Below are positions 1 to 5,995 of a DNA stretch of 5,995 bases, one piece after another. How positions within the stretch are numbered: position 1 is the first letter of the stretch; every line of letters starts with the position of its first letter. Below the pieces are notes generated by a model, which saw only the letters and a program-made list of their open reading frames with translations, did no database searches and was not told where the DNA came from. This DNA comes from Chitinophagaceae bacterium (GTDB lineage: Bacteria > Bacteroidota > Bacteroidia > Chitinophagales > Chitinophagaceae): positions 1-5,995 of the forward strand of contig JAFMJX010000109.1 of assembly GCA_017853235.1 (NCBI GenBank). Direction: 5' to 3'. The position numbers were made by a program, and so were the translations under genes.

Positions 1-348
1 TGCTGTTTCGCTAGTTCCGCCATCTAAAGAAATAATTTCAAAATAATATCCATTGTTTGTTTCTGGATTCACAAGAACTCCTATGCCACCAGAATTACCA
101 GAAACATTTACTGGTTGATTCGGAGACTCTGAGTTTAATTGATAATATGTTGTTCCATCAAGGGGGATAACCTTTTTAGAAACTGTGCCGTCCTCATCCT
201 GTAAATCTGAAATAGAAGACCCAATAATTCTCATTCTTGTTCCAAAATGCTTAAATCTATCCTCTAATGGCTTGTGAACATATGTAATAAAATCTATTGG
301 TTGTATAAAGGTCGTATTAAAATTTGGCCCCTTTAAAACAAGTGCTGA
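1..348 (-). other. Lectin-like (concanavalin A / LamG-type) domain in the tail-tip protein, cut by the window edge
   Basis: Residues about 996-1111 of the large tail-tip protein form a separate module after a linker. Visible elements are SSALVLKGP, then IDFITYVHKPL, then FKHFGTRMRIIGSSI, an Asp/Gly-rich loop, TTYYQLNSES, GNSGGIGVLVNPETNNGYYF and EIISL. Alternating short strands, the GGIGVLVN and GYYFEI pair, and the amphipathic FGTRMRIIG strand fit the jelly-roll of concanavalin A-like or LamG domains often fused to phage tail proteins. Such domains usually bind glycans, so a receptor-binding role is plausible. The domain is incomplete here; its last strands and any binding-site residues lie beyond the left edge. 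Confidence 0.55.
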
Positions 349-3333
349 AGACTGAACAACCCCTTTATTTTTTGTAGGATCAATTTTATTAATTTGTAAA
401 ACTTCAGATTCTGTAAGATCATATTTTGACAAATATTTTTTAATAACACCGTTTGCTGTACTTCTTTTTGCTAACTCAGTTCTTACTCCAGCAGCAGCAC
501 CTACAGTTGCTGTGCCCTGAAACACCTCTGATCCAAAAAGATACTTTGACGACATTGAACATCCTTTACGATTTGCTGCGTCTGTCCAATTTGATGGCAA
601 TCCAGATGAATGGCTTGTTATCTGTGTGCCAAACTGTGCTCTTCCATGTTTAAAGACCGCTCCATTTTGTCTTTTTTCAATACCATCAATTTTTACATAA
701 TATGGCTCAGAAAAAATTCTTACTCTACCAGTTGTATATATCTTGCCATTATACGGAAGTTTGTTTAAATAATACTTATATTCAGATTCATTACTAAGCC
801 AAACATTTCCAATTTCGCTTATATTATATTCTACTGCATCATATTTTATAACTTCTCCATTTGCATAGAGGTACCCTTGATATCTTGAAATTAAATAAAT
901 ACTTTCGCCAAAATCAATTATATTATTTATAAGTTCATGATTTACTACTGATGGTGGTTGACTAGGAATATCTTGATTTAATGTTAGTGCAGAAAGAGAA
1001 TATCCACTTGTTTTTCCTTGTTTTTTAAGTTCTTGTGTATCTCCAATTTGCCACAACAATGTTGGTTTGTACACCCATCTTTTATCTTCTTCACTTAATG
1101 ATGTTTCTTGTCCTAAAGCACTATATGTTTTATCAATGTATCTGGACTTATAAGTTATTTTTCCATTATTATAAATCTTTTTATCTTGCGATGCAACAGA
1201 AATAATATTTGGTAATTTTTTATTAGGAATAACTTTATTTTTAATAATACTTGCAGTGTTTTCAATAAGAGATGGACTTCCACTTCCAATTGTTAGGTCC
1301 CAAGATGTTGTACTGTATGTTCCAGCATCTAGGTTTTCGGTTGCTACAGAACTGTAAGACTCTGCATCTTGAGAAGCAATAATAATTTCAGAAACCTTAT
1401 CAGTTACCTTTGATCCAATTAGTTCATAGTCTACTGTTCTTGTTGAAAGGCCTCCACCAAGAACTTGTCCAGTAGCAGATGGCATCAAATAGTTTCTACT
1501 CATAATTACAAAATTATTGTATTCATCAAAAAACATAGATGTTTGTGTTGATACGGCTAAATCATTTAATACTTCTGCAAGATTTCTATCTGGTCCAACA
1601 AAAAAATATGGTATAACCTGGTCTACTTCTGCAACATTTCTTTTATAAATAAAATTACTAAACCCTACATAATCAAGAAGTAATGCTATTGCATAACTTA
1701 AAGAAACATTTGTAATAAATAATTCTGGGGCTGGAAGTGATTCAAAATGAAAATAAAAATCTCTTAATTCAATAGAGATAGTGGCACCAGTTACATCTGC
1801 TTGTGGAAATCCATCGGAATACAATGTTTTAACTGGAACAGTATAATCATTCCCGCTAACATTTACTATAGTTTCATAAAATGTAAACTTAATATTTTTT
1901 CTTAAATAATCTTTAATAATACTATTTTGATTATTTTCATTAAATGCTTGCTGATCATCAAATATACTAATTGAACCAGTGGAAACTAAAAGTTGTCCTA
2001 TTGGCAATGCTCCAGATCCTAAATCTCCTAAAGATTTTTTAACATTATATTCAATAACATTTGCCGATATATCAGCCAAAAGTCTTGGAGAGAACTCAAT
2101 CAAATCAAATGTTGACTCAAACTTATTCATTGCATCAACAACGATCCTAACTCCACGAACATACTCAAATTCACGATATTTTATCCTATTGGTTGCTGGC
2201 TCAACAAAAGAATTTGGAGATGTAAAATCTGTAACAAAGTGTTTTGATTGATTTAAACTATCATCTGTTAAAAACCATGTATATTCTGGAACAAACTGAT
2301 CATATTGCTTTGTGGATGAATTCCAAACATGATATACACCTTTATCTGTTGCACTTGAAACAACAAGGTATGCATACCCATCAATTGATTCGCTTGGCAA
2401 CAAACTAGTGGAAGAAAATGTTTGAGCATGAATAAATTTATTTTTAAATGCTGTTGGTATTTTTAATCCGTATGATAGTTCAACGTATCCATCTTCTTTA
2501 ATTATTGGAGTACCGTCTGATCTTGCTGATGTTGAGTTAAAATCTTGTACAGTTACCCACTGATTTCCAATTAGTGCTTGAACTTTCCAGATTGTTGGGG
2601 TTGTTTTATTTGCTTCTGTATAAAATGGATCAGAAATTGTTCCTGTTGGGGTTACATAAGATCCAGCATTAGCGCTGCCTATATTTGTTTGCATTTTTAT
2701 AACAAGTCTGTTTGCTGGAACATTATTTTTATAAACAACAAATGGCGCAGCATCATCAATATAAAATCTGTTATTTACGATTCTTTTGGCAATTCCTCGT
2801 TCTGTAGTTTCTGTTGATACAGCAGACTCTTTTTCAGTTCTATAAGATGTCCAATATTTAAATTGATCATCTCTTGTTGGCATATAATACCTTGGTCTTT
2901 GCGTAAAAAATACACCTTGAGCATCTACAAAGTCTGTAGAAAAATATGGTATCTTTTTATTATTAAAATATAAAAGTTTGTTTATTCCAGATCTTGGTCT
3001 AAAAGGTTTAATACAGTCTTCCAAAGAATAATACATGTTATATTTTTCTTTTGTGGAACTGTATAGAATTGGAACTTCATTTTCATCATACCCTCCATCA
3101 ACGACTATATCTGAATCTGTTGCTCCTGTATAAAATTGTCCAACATCATTTGGGTCAAATGTTGACTGAATCGTTGTATATCTTGTATCTGAACTTTGTG
3201 GCCTATATCTATAATTACCAAGTTTAAAAATATTATCTGGCATATTCATATTCCACTCAACAACTACGTTAGATCTTATTTGTACTGTTGGTGAAGTCTC
3301 AAAATGATTTTTTAATTGTGCATTTTGAAACAT
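1..3333 (-). CDS. Large tail-tip / baseplate-hub-like minor tail protein with C-terminal lectin-like domain (3' end outside window)
   Basis: One frame runs uninterrupted for 1111 codons from an ATG at 3333 to the left edge, with no stop in the window. The start overlaps the preceding stop as TAATG, with GGAAGAG 5 bases upstream. By position and size this is the large tail-tip protein (Tal or hub type) that follows the distal tail gene. Residues 1-45 (MFQNAQLKNHF..., then VVVEWNMN and LGNYRYRP) open the protein. Residues 70-300 are beta-rich and include RFYIDDAAPFVVYKNN and RLVIKMQTNIGS. Residues 389-417 (FEYVRGVRIVVDAMN, then TFDLIEFSPRL) resemble the edge of a carbohydrate-binding, discoidin-like sandwich. 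Residues 530-615 (SYAIALLLDYVGFSN, RNLAEVLNDLAVSTQTSMFF, DEYNNFVIMSR) look like a hub-type module. Residues 817-837 (YQGYLYANGEVIKYDAVEY) recall another hub module. A linker (940-995) leads to a lectin-like domain from about 996. Cys occurs only at 107 and 925. There is no signal peptide. A tail structural role is secure; individual domain names are inference from sequence pattern. Confidence 0.88.
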   Translation of the reverse strand, partial: MFQNAQLKNHFETSPTVQIRSNVVVEWNMNMPDNIFKLGNYRYRPQSSDTRYTTIQSTFDPNDVGQFYTGATDSDIVVDGGYDENEVPILYSSTKEKYNMYYSLEDCIKPFRPRSGINKLLYFNNKKIPYFSTDFVDAQGVFFTQRPRYYMPTRDDQFKYWTSYRTEKESAVSTETTERGIAKRIVNNRFYIDDAAPFVVYKNNVPANRLVIKMQTNIGSANAGSYVTPTGTISDPFYTEANKTTPTIWKVQALIGNQWVTVQDFNSTSARSDGTPIIKEDGYVELSYGLKIPTAFKNKFIHAQTFSSTSLLPSESIDGYAYLVVSSATDKGVYHVWNSSTKQYDQFVPEYTWFLTDDSLNQSKHFVTDFTSPNSFVEPATNRIKYREFEYVRGVRIVVDAMNKFESTFDLIEFSPRLLADISANVIEYNVKKSLGDLGSGALPIGQLLVSTGSISIFDDQQAFNENNQNSIIKDYLRKNIKFTFYETIVNVSGNDYTVPVKTLYSDGFPQADVTGATISIELRDFYFHFESLPAPELFITNVSLSYAIALLLDYVGFSNFIYKRNVAEVDQVIPYFFVGPDRNLAEVLNDLAVSTQTSMFFDEYNNFVIMSRNYLMPSATGQVLGGGLSTRTVDYELIGSKVTDKVSEIIIASQDAESYSSVATENLDAGTYSTTSWDLTIGSGSPSLIENTASIIKNKVIPNKKLPNIISVASQDKKIYNNGKITYKSRYIDKTYSALGQETSLSEEDKRWVYKPTLLWQIGDTQELKKQGKTSGYSLSALTLNQDIPSQPPSVVNHELINNIIDFGESIYLISRYQGYLYANGEVIKYDAVEYNISEIGNVWLSNESEYKYYLNKLPYNGKIYTTGRVRIFSEPYYVKIDGIEKRQNGAVFKHGRAQFGTQITSHSSGLPSNWTDAANRKGCSMSSKYLFGSEVFQGTATVGAAAGVRTELAKRSTANGVIKKYLSKYDLTESEVLQINKIDPTKNKGVVQSSALVLKGPNFNTTFIQPIDFITYVHKPLEDRFKHFGTRMRIIGSSISDLQDEDGTVSKKVIPLDGTTYYQLNSESPNQPVNVSGNSGGIGVLVNPETNNGYYFEIISLDGGTSETA
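1489..1746 (-). other. Hub-like module in the tail-tip protein
   Basis: Residues about 530-615 of the large protein read as an alpha/beta segment: helix-like SYAIALLLDYVGFSN, a strand (VIPYFFVGPD), helix-like RNLAEVLNDLAVSTQTS, then two strands (MFFDEYNN, FVIMSRNYL). A short helix that selects a 'time' or 'state', followed by a strand pair with Asp-Glu then a turn, is common in hub domains of the gp27/Tal type, where the segment reads roughly as a helix then yyDe.gn.vv. This is pattern recognition, not a profile hit. Confidence 0.45.
2080..2181 (-). other. Possible discoidin-like / carbohydrate-binding-type segment in the tail-tip protein
   Basis: Residues 385-418 carry KYREFEYVRGVRIVVDAMN followed by ESTFDLIEFSPRL. 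The Tyr-Val-Arg-Gly-Val-Arg-Ile strand and the following Leu-Ile-Glu-x-Ser-Pro-Arg-Leu are reminiscent of the closing strands of beta-sandwich binding modules in phage minor tail proteins. With the preceding beta-rich region (about 190-300, including RLVIKMQTNIGS and WKVQALIGNQWVTVQDF) they could form one or two sandwich domains. The assignment is tentative. Confidence 0.35.
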
Positions 3334-3968
3334 TATAACTCTTCCAATGATACTGAAACATTCCAGAAATCGTGTGTTGCTCTTCCTCTTTTAACTACAT
3401 CATAACTAAAGTCAGAAAAATAAACCTGAAGAATTTCGCTATAGTTTGTTAAATGTAAAAATGTTGAATCTTGATTGCTTGCCCCAAAGTTGTTATATTT
3501 ATCATAGGACAGGAACATCCAAAAAGGACCTTTATGATTTTCATACCAATCAAGAAGTTCTACACCACCTGCTCCACCGTCTACTGTATATTCATTTGTT
3601 GGTAGTTGATCAGAAACTCCAGATTCATCAAAATCTGCTGCATACTTAAAGGCTCTTGATGGAAGATTGTCCCATGATACAGATATAGTTGTTTTATCTG
3701 ATATATGGTGTGATCTCATGTTGCCATTAATCATACGTTGACGCTGTTCAATTCTTTGTGGTTTAAATTGTAACGTAGATCTATTATGATCTGACAAAAT
3801 TAAAAACTGGTTTTCTCCACCAGAAGTTAGTAATGGGTTTGCTCCAATTTCTTGTCCAGTAGGGATATAAATACCGCTTGCGTCTAACGTTCCTGGATTT
3901 TCAGACCAAATAATAGCCTGTGGCCTTGTATATCTTTTACGACCAGATAGGTATGCGCTAGTTGCCAT
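3333..3968 (-). CDS. Minor tail protein, probable distal tail (Dit-like) protein
   Basis: A complete 211-residue protein sits directly after the tape measure gene and before the large tail-tip gene, the slot normally held by the distal tail protein that joins tube end to tip. It starts MATSAYLSGRKRYTRP. The ATG overlaps the previous stop as TAATG, and AGGAG lies 9 bases upstream, so the start is well supported. The sequence reads as a beta-rich globular domain. An N-terminal Arg/Pro segment is followed by alternating strand-like stretches (NQFLILSD, TTISVSWDNLPSRAF around 53-107), an acidic/Gly loop (112-135), and then ELLDWYENHKGPFWMFLSYD (137-156). The last third has LQVYFSDFSYDVVKRG (180-195) and ends HDFWNVSVSLEEL, a terminal strand pattern I associate with tail-tube-like and distal tail folds. 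There is no signal peptide, membrane segment or cysteine. A structural tail role is strongly implied by position. The Dit assignment is inference from position, size and predicted fold; another minor tail protein or tail-terminator-like protein is possible. Confidence 0.85.
   Translation of the reverse strand: MATSAYLSGRKRYTRPQAIIWSENPGTLDASGIYIPTGQEIGANPLLTSGGENQFLILSDHNRSTLQFKPQRIEQRQRMINGNMRSHHISDKTTISVSWDNLPSRAFKYAADFDESGVSDQLPTNEYTVDGGAGGVELLDWYENHKGPFWMFLSYDKYNNFGASNQDSTFLHLTNYSEILQVYFSDFSYDVVKRGRATHDFWNVSVSLEEL
3339..3345 (-). promoter_or_regulatory. Ribosome binding site of the large tail-tip gene
   Basis: On the minus strand this reads GGAAGAG, a partial Shine-Dalgarno match, 5 bases before the ATG at 3333. 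It lies within the last codons of the Dit-like gene. It is weaker than the site of the previous gene, so re-initiation by ribosomes ending at the TAATG overlap probably contributes. Confidence 0.55.
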
Positions 3969-5995
3969 TATCTATAACTCCTAATTCTTTGTGCATCAAT
4001 TTGTTTAATCTGATTAATAACAGTTCTTGCAATATCATTTGGATTTGCATTACTATTGTTAACATTAACACTTATACCATAATTATACACTGAATTGCTA
4101 TTTACTGGCAATTTTCCGCTATTTATACTATTCATTGCATTAACTCCAAGTGCATCAACTGCGCTCTTTCTTACAACGTATTCTCCTGGAGTCAACATTG
4201 CTGGAATTGTATCAGTACCACGACTATATCCGCCTGATGCAAAATATTTTGGAACCATTCCTCCATAATTAAACATGAGGCCCATTTGTTTTAACTTATC
4301 TATTGTTGATTTTGATGTTGATGGTTTTTTAGTTAATGAACTATTGATAGGAATAATATTTCCACCAACAACAATTGCTCCACCACCACCAATAGTTTTA
4401 AGATTTTCTGGTAGTTTTGCATTTGCTTGAGCAGCAGCCTTAGCATTTGCTTCTGCTTTTATTTGTTGGTCTGTAAATGATCCAGTGCCAACTTGTGCTT
4501 TTGCTTTATTTAGTTTAGCAATAAGAGTTTCAATTTCAGTAGTTGTATTTTCTAGTGCTGTTTTTGTTGCTGTTGCATCTCCCATAACGCCTTTAAGAAT
4601 ATTTCCAAGAAAATCTTTGCTGTTTGGATCAACTCCAGCATCAAGGGCTGCAGCAATACCAGTTACAGCAGCATCAATTTGAACTCTTGTCATTCCAATA
4701 GTACTTTGAAGTTGTTTGTCTAAACTTTCTTTTGCAAGACGAATTTTTTCTGCAATATCAGTTAAAGAGTTTGAAATCTGTTTGTTGTCATCTTCAATTT
4801 GTTGCCTATTTCTTCCACCATAAGAAATTTTACCAAGAGCCTCTTGTCTTGATTTTTCTATTGCTTTTCTTCTTGCTTCAATTTGAGCAGCAGCCTCTTC
4901 TTGTCTAATTGACTGAATTGCTTGTGCTGCTCCAGCCATATCACCTTGAGATAACGCTTGTGCAAGACTAAATCTTTGTTGTTGTAACTGATTAATACGC
5001 TCTTGTCTTGCCTGTATTTGATCAAGGTATTCAACTTGCTTGTCGTATTCTTTATTGACTTTTTCTTCTTGTCTAGAAATTACATCTAAAGCATAATTAT
5101 TTGCATCTTGTTTGCTTTCTAATGTAGCCTTTTGTTGTGCGTATTGGTTTTCAATAAGTTTTTCTTGAAGTACAATATATTTTTGAACCATTTCAAATCT
5201 TGTTTTTTGACCATCCATCTCGTCCATCATGGCTGTTTTTTGAATTTTTTCATAATCTTGTTGTGCTTTTGTAAGTTGTTGAGTTGACTTTCTTAACTTT
5301 TGAAGTTGTGTATCATCAAGTTCACCGTTTGCAATAGCCAAAGCAACTGTTGCATCTTTTGCCATTTCTTGTGCTTCTGCAAAAGTAAATCCAGCCTTGA
5401 TTAATCTAGATGTTGCTGTAATTTCATTTTTAATTTCGGCAACTCTGTTTTTATTAGCAGAAGATATTTCTCCAAGTTTTGCTGCTGCCATTCCTCTCAT
5501 TAATGCTTGTCCAGCCTCATTTAATGTTGCAATACCATTTTTTCCAATTGTTACAAATTGCTTAAGATCTTTTTGTAATCCTTCTGGACCAAGTGAATCT
5601 ACAAAGTCTAAGAATTCTTTGCTTACTTTGCCGTTCTTAAGAAGTTTTTGATCAATTCCCTCAAACTTTGTTAAACTAATTGCACCCTTGCCTAACATTA
5701 CTCGTTTTAATTCTTTTAATCCACCAGTTGCATTAATTGAAGAGTCTTGAACAAGTTTTAATCTCTTAAGAAGATCGTCAAACAAGGTAGGTTTTCTACT
5801 ACCTCCTCCATCTGTTCCGTCTTTAACTCCTTTTGTTTTATCAGCACTTATCTTTGTTGCCTGTACTGCTGCTCTAGTTCCCATTGATGTAGAAACATCT
5901 TTTGCTGTAACACCTTCTACAAACCTACCAGGTCTTCTTGCATTTCCAACTTGCATTCCTGTTTCTTTCATAAAGTTTTGAGCATCTTGACTGTT
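3968..5995 (-). CDS. Phage tail tape measure protein, C-terminal part (5' end outside window)
   Basis: This is the C-terminal 675 residues of a tail tape measure protein, the helical protein that sets tail length and occupies the tail tube lumen. The frame stays open to the right edge. The first in-window Met (codon at 5971-5969) has no purine-rich ribosome site before it, so the true start lies upstream. Numbering from that Met: residues 1-60 are basic and low-complexity. Residues 60-225 are mostly helical and include GFTFAEAQEMAKDA. Residues about 225-420 are rich in Gln, Lys, Glu and Ala and look coiled-coil, including ALSQGDMAGAAQAIQSIRQE. Residues 500-520 are Ala-rich and 528-537 Gly-rich. 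Residues 570-619 hold the GGMVPKYFASGGYSRGTDTIP and TPGEYVVRKSAVDALG signature seen at the end of many phage tape measure proteins. The last 35 residues (ISVNVNN, then DIARTVINQIKQ) also fit that family. There is no cysteine and no clear membrane-spanning segment. It ends RIRSYR-TAA and overlaps the next start by one base. The family call is firm; full length and N-terminal domains are unknown. Confidence 0.93.
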   Translation of the reverse strand, partial: NSQDAQNFMKETGMQVGNARRPGRFVEGVTAKDVSTSMGTRAAVQATKISADKTKGVKDGTDGGGSRKPTLFDDLLKRLKLVQDSSINATGGLKELKRVMLGKGAISLTKFEGIDQKLLKNGKVSKEFLDFVDSLGPEGLQKDLKQFVTIGKNGIATLNEAGQALMRGMAAAKLGEISSANKNRVAEIKNEITATSRLIKAGFTFAEAQEMAKDATVALAIANGELDDTQLQKLRKSTQQLTKAQQDYEKIQKTAMMDEMDGQKTRFEMVQKYIVLQEKLIENQYAQQKATLESKQDANNYALDVISRQEEKVNKEYDKQVEYLDQIQARQERINQLQQQRFSLAQALSQGDMAGAAQAIQSIRQEEAAAQIEARRKAIEKSRQEALGKISYGGRNRQQIEDDNKQISNSLTDIAEKIRLAKESLDKQLQSTIGMTRVQIDAAVTGIAAALDAGVDPNSKDFLGNILKGVMGDATATKTALENTTTEIETLIAKLNKAKAQVGTGSFTDQQIKAEANAKAAAQANAKLPENLKTIGGGGAIVVGGNIIPINSSLTKKPSTSKSTIDKLKQMGLMFNYGGMVPKYFASGGYSRGTDTIPAMLTPGEYVVRKSAVDALGVNAMNSINSGKLPVNSNSVYNYGISVNVNNSNANPNDIARTVINQIKQIDAQRIRSYR
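3978..3982 (-). promoter_or_regulatory. Ribosome binding site of the Dit-like gene
   Basis: On the minus strand this reads AGGAG, a good Shine-Dalgarno core, 9 bases before the ATG at 3968. It lies inside the last codons of the tape measure gene. With the TAATG stop/start overlap it supports both this start and translational coupling. Confidence 0.75.
4115..4264 (-). other. Conserved C-terminal motif block of the tape measure protein
   Basis: Residues 570-619 (numbered from the Met at 5971) contain GGMVPKYFASGGYSRGTDTIP followed at once by AMLTPGEYVVRKSAVDALG and NAMNSINSG. The double-glycine turns, the Phe-Ala-x-Gly-Gly, the Thr-Asp-x-Ile-Pro-Ala-x-Leu-x-Pro-Gly-Glu-Tyr-Val-Val and the downstream Ala-Val helix are a hallmark I recognise from the ends of many tape measure proteins. 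It is the strongest single piece of evidence for the identity of this gene. Confidence 0.85.
4712..5299 (-). other. Coiled-coil-like central region of the tape measure protein
   Basis: Residues about 225-420 are dense in Gln, Glu, Lys, Arg and Ala, with hydrophobics at heptad-like spacing and only a few Gly, near 342-347 and 380-386. This would form the extended helical bundle that spans the tail lumen. The bounds are estimated by eye. Confidence 0.65.

Noticed and set aside
453..653. Plus-strand open frame of 66 codons
   Set aside because: It lies fully inside the minus-strand tail-tip gene, has low-complexity Leu/Gln content, and has no convincing ribosome site. It is an antisense shadow.
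1979..2251. Plus-strand open frame of 90 codons
   Set aside because: It is antisense to the tail-tip gene, whose minus-strand frame is continuous here and has a recognisable tail protein sequence. No family resemblance is seen in the plus-strand product.
2578..2817. Plus-strand open frame with a Cys/Trp-rich product
   Set aside because: The Cys/Trp/Phe-rich composition is what the reverse complement of A-rich codons (such as ACA, GCA and CCA) gives. It is antisense to the continuous tail-tip gene.
2106..3170. Short repeated string (tcaaatgttgact) near 2105 and 3158
   Set aside because: Both copies encode Ser-Thr-Phe-Asp in the same frame of the tail-tip gene and the similarity ends beyond about 13 bases. 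It is a coding coincidence under strong codon bias, not a functional repeat.
3446..3649. Plus-strand open frame of 67 codons
   Set aside because: It is antisense to the complete 211-residue tail gene, which has a good start signal and a tight operon context.
4485..4682. Plus-strand open frame with hydrophobic, Ala/Val/Ser-rich product
   Set aside because: It is the complement of the Ala/Thr/Lys-rich helical tape measure sequence, which gives a false membrane-like product.
4429..4895. Repeated agcagcagcct strings
   Set aside because: They encode Ala runs (AAAQ) in the helical tape measure protein and are explained by low-complexity coding sequence.
5397..5651. Plus-strand open frame resembling a small membrane protein
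   Set aside because: It is the complement of helical tape measure sequence; the hydrophobicity arises from reversed Glu/Lys/Asn codons. No ribosome site or neighbouring plus-strand gene supports it.
5969..5971. ATG at 5971 as the start of the tape measure gene
   Set aside because: The frame stays open for eight more codons to the edge, no Shine-Dalgarno-like sequence precedes this ATG, and the protein lacks the N-terminal part expected for the family. The start is most likely outside the window.

Overview
The window is a stretch of tail-structural genes from a tailed double-stranded DNA virus (Caudoviricetes) or a prophage. All coding is on the minus strand, so the genes read from the right edge to the left. 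Three open frames fill essentially every base. Two of the three are cut by a window edge. The DNA is AT-rich (about one third G+C by eye). Third-position choice is strongly A/T-biased: Pro is mostly CCA, Arg mostly AGA, Gly mostly GGA. The sequence looks like an environmental phage of a low-GC bacterium, possibly an aquatic one. The host cannot be fixed from this window. No integrase, lysis, replication or host-type gene is present to separate a free virus from a prophage.

In transcription order: (1) 5995-3968, the C-terminal 675 residues of a tape measure protein. It has a long Gln/Lys/Glu-rich helical, coiled-coil-like centre and a C-terminal segment with the GG...FA.GG...IPAMLTPGEYVV signature common in phage tape measure proteins. 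(2) 3968-3333, a complete 211-residue small minor tail protein, probably equivalent to a distal tail (Dit-like) protein. (3) 3333-1, the first 1111 residues of a very large tail-tip/baseplate-hub-like protein. It was missed by simple start-to-stop ORF calling because its stop lies beyond the window. Its C-terminal visible part looks like a concanavalin A/LamG-type lectin fold, cut by the left edge.

The order tape measure, small distal tail protein, large tail-tip protein is the classic order of long-tailed phage tail modules. The two junctions both have the form TAATG, where the last A of the stop is the first A of the next start, so the three genes are almost certainly one translationally coupled transcript. 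The products would act together. The tape measure protein sets tail length and fills the tube. The distal tail protein caps the tube. The large protein forms the hub or fibre at the tip, with its lectin-like end a candidate for cell-surface recognition. No RNA gene, promoter, terminator, CRISPR array, mobile element or attachment site was recognised. There is no intergenic space to hold one. I see no sign of a new kind of system; the main interest is the modular architecture of the large tail-tip protein.
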